From: CAYXNZ01 sp964553705
GTDB taxonomy: Bacteria > Patescibacteriota > Patescibacteriia > Patescibacteriales > GWC2-42-12
Direction: 5' to 3'
Assembly: GCA_964553705.1 (NCBI GenBank)
Contig: CAZKKV010000033.1
Coordinates: 1-6,583 of the forward strand
Length of the DNA: 6,583 bases
Both the position numbers and the translations under genes were made by a program. Of the stretch, positions 5,775-6,583 are shown in pieces; position 1 is the stretch's first letter; each line of letters opens with the position of its first letter. The notes below the pieces were generated by a model. It was given only the letters and a program-made list of their open reading frames with translations. It made no database searches and was not told the DNA's origin.

Positions 5775-6479
5775 ATGAATAAACAAATACAAAAAGAATT
5801 ATTAGAGATTGTAAAAAGTAATTACGAAGAAATTGCAGGAAAATATAATGAGACTAGAAAAAAACATTTGATGCCTTTGTGGGGTGTTTTGGTAGATTAT
5901 TGTCAAAAAATAAAAGGAGGAAGCGCTGTATTGGATGTCGGTTGTGGTAATGGTCGATTGATTGAAGCTTTTGACGATAAACAGATAGATTATTTAGGAG
6001 TTGACAGCAGTAAGGAATTATTAGAAAAAGCTAAAGAAAATCATCCAGACAAAAAGTTTGTTTATGGTGATATCTTGGAATTGGGTAATATTCCACAGAT
6101 TAATTTCGACTATGTTTTTTCCATCGCAGTTTTACACCATTTGCCAGGAAGAGATTTGCAAGTGGCAGCTTTGAAGCAGATGAAAAATAAGATTAATTCG
6201 ACAGGCAAAATCGTGATTACGGCTTGGAATATGTGGAGTCAAAAAAGATTTAGAAAGATTTTGTTTAAATATTTTTTGTTGAAATTATTAGGGAAAAACA
6301 AGATGGATATGGGCGATATACTTTTTGACTGGAAAAATAATCAAGGCGAGGCTATTAGTAAGCGTTATTACCACGCATTTACCAAAAGAGAATTAAGAAA
6401 AATAGTTAAAAAAGCTAATTTAAAGATTGAAAAATTGGATAGAGATAAATATAATTATTATTTAGTTTTGAGAAAATAG
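5775..6479 (+). CDS. Class I SAM-dependent methyltransferase, Trm9/ALKBH8-like (candidate tRNA U34 methyltransferase)
   Basis: This is a 234-residue Rossmann-fold methyltransferase. Visible parts are the SAM motif I VLDVGCGNGRL (52-62), the acidic D77 in YLGVDSS, D99 in YGDI, and motif IV FDYVFSIAVLHHL (111-123). Features beyond a generic methyltransferase resemble Trm9/ALKBH8: an N-terminal NYEEIAGKYNETR (16-28), SIAVLHHLPGRD (116-127), GKIVITAWNMWSQ (144-156), and RYYHAF (197-202) followed by TKRELRKIVKKA. Trm9 enzymes methylate the carboxymethyl group of cm5U34 in tRNA to mcm5U34, with Trm112 as partner in eukaryotes. A Lys/Arg-rich segment (157-176) could contact RNA; this is inferred. 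No Trm112-like gene is in the window. The gene is probably cotranscribed with recQ (45-base gap, no terminator) and is followed by a terminator and a tRNA gene. The methyltransferase fold is certain; the tRNA role is a motif-based inference. Confidence 0.9.
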   Translation: MNKQIQKELLEIVKSNYEEIAGKYNETRKKHLMPLWGVLVDYCQKIKGGSAVLDVGCGNGRLIEAFDDKQIDYLGVDSSKELLEKAKENHPDKKFVYGDILELGNIPQINFDYVFSIAVLHHLPGRDLQVAALKQMKNKINSTGKIVITAWNMWSQKRFRKILFKYFLLKLLGKNKMDMGDILFDWKNNQGEAISKRYYHAFTKRELRKIVKKANLKIEKLDRDKYNYYLVLRK

Positions 6480-6518
6480 TCCTTGATTTTTTTGGAATAT
6501 AATGTTAGTATAATTTTG

Positions 6519-6542
6519 AACTCCTAAAAATAGGGAGTTTTT
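6519..6542 (+). terminator. Rho-independent terminator after the methyltransferase
   Basis: AACTCCT (6519-6525) pairs with GGGAGTT (6533-6539), a 7-bp stem with one T-G wobble and an AAAAATA loop. It ends in a T5 tract (6538-6542), 40 bases after the methyltransferase stop and 11 bases before the tRNA. Confidence 0.8.
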
Positions 6543-6552
6543 GCAATTATAC

Positions 6553-6583
6553 GCACCCATAGCTCAACTGGATAGAGCGCCTG
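6553..6583 (+). tRNA. tRNA gene, 5' part only; probably tRNA-Arg
   Basis: The last 31 bases read as the start of a tRNA: acceptor arm GCACCCA (6553-6559), TA at positions 8-9, D-stem GCTC (6562-6565) with GAGC (6575-6578) around the loop AACTGGATA containing the conserved GG, then G26 and the start of the anticodon stem (CCTG). The anticodon is outside the window. The AACTGGATAGAGC D-arm with this acceptor resembles bacterial tRNA-Arg genes, but the identity is not proven. Confidence 0.9.

Noticed and set aside
6483..6514. Promoter for the tRNA: TTGATT (6483-6488) with TATAAT (6509-6514)
   Set aside because: The spacing is 20 bases and the hairpin terminator lies between this -10 box and the tRNA, so a transcript from here would be expected to stop early. 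A chance match in AT-rich sequence is more likely.
1..6583. Alternative genetic code with TGA read as glycine (Gracilibacteria/SR1 type), suggested by the lack of TGA stops
   Set aside because: All six genes end in TAA or TAG, but none has an in-frame TGA, and all glycines use GGN codons. The absence of TGA stops in six AT-rich genes is not informative.
1..6583. CRISPR array, transposon, prophage or defence system
   Set aside because: No regularly spaced identical repeats, transposase, integrase or phage-like gene is seen. RecQ and the methyltransferase have no restriction or defence partner nearby.

Overview
The window is AT-rich bacterial DNA with every gene on the plus strand. Gene content points to a Patescibacteria/CPR organism (Parcubacteria-like). 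It has a bacterial Elp3, a RecQ with a C-terminal helix-turn-helix in place of HRDC, divergent GlyA and FolD, AT-rich spacers full of short degenerate repeats, and no convincing Shine-Dalgarno sequence at any of the five complete starts. This placement is an inference from protein style, not from a marker gene. All six visible stop codons are TAA or TAG, and no TGA interrupts a frame.

Layout: (1) 1-528, the 3' end of elp3, whose 5' part lies outside the window. (2) 529-625, a spacer with a tandem AT-rich repeat. (3) 626-1018, a small Nudix hydrolase with an altered Nudix box, followed by a terminator near 1037-1071. (4) A sigma70-like promoter (TTGACA, 17 bp, TAATAT) ahead of glyA at 1151-2398. 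(5) A 140-bp spacer holding another copy of the AT-rich repeat and a run of ATTTG heptamers that reaches the folD start codon. (6) folD at 2539-3405, followed by a clear hairpin terminator, another dyad and a perfect palindrome. (7) A roughly 120-base leader and recQ at 3612-5729. (8) A class I SAM methyltransferase at 5775-6479, closely following recQ. (9) A terminator, and then the first 31 bases of a tRNA gene, probably tRNA-Arg, cut by the window end.

Two functional themes stand out. GlyA and FolD are consecutive steps of folate one-carbon metabolism: serine to methylene-THF, then methylene-THF to methenyl- and 10-formyl-THF. They are probably expressed together or in parallel. More unusual, the methyltransferase has the features of the Trm9/ALKBH8 family, with a YxEIAxKYxETR start and a C-terminal RYYHAF motif. 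In eukaryotes Trm9 methylates cm5U34 in tRNA, the product of the Elp3 pathway. An elp3 gene sits at the other end of this window and a tRNA gene lies just downstream. The window may therefore hold two steps of a bacterial mcm5U34 wobble-uridine pathway. This is the most interesting hypothesis here, but it rests on motif reading and loose proximity.
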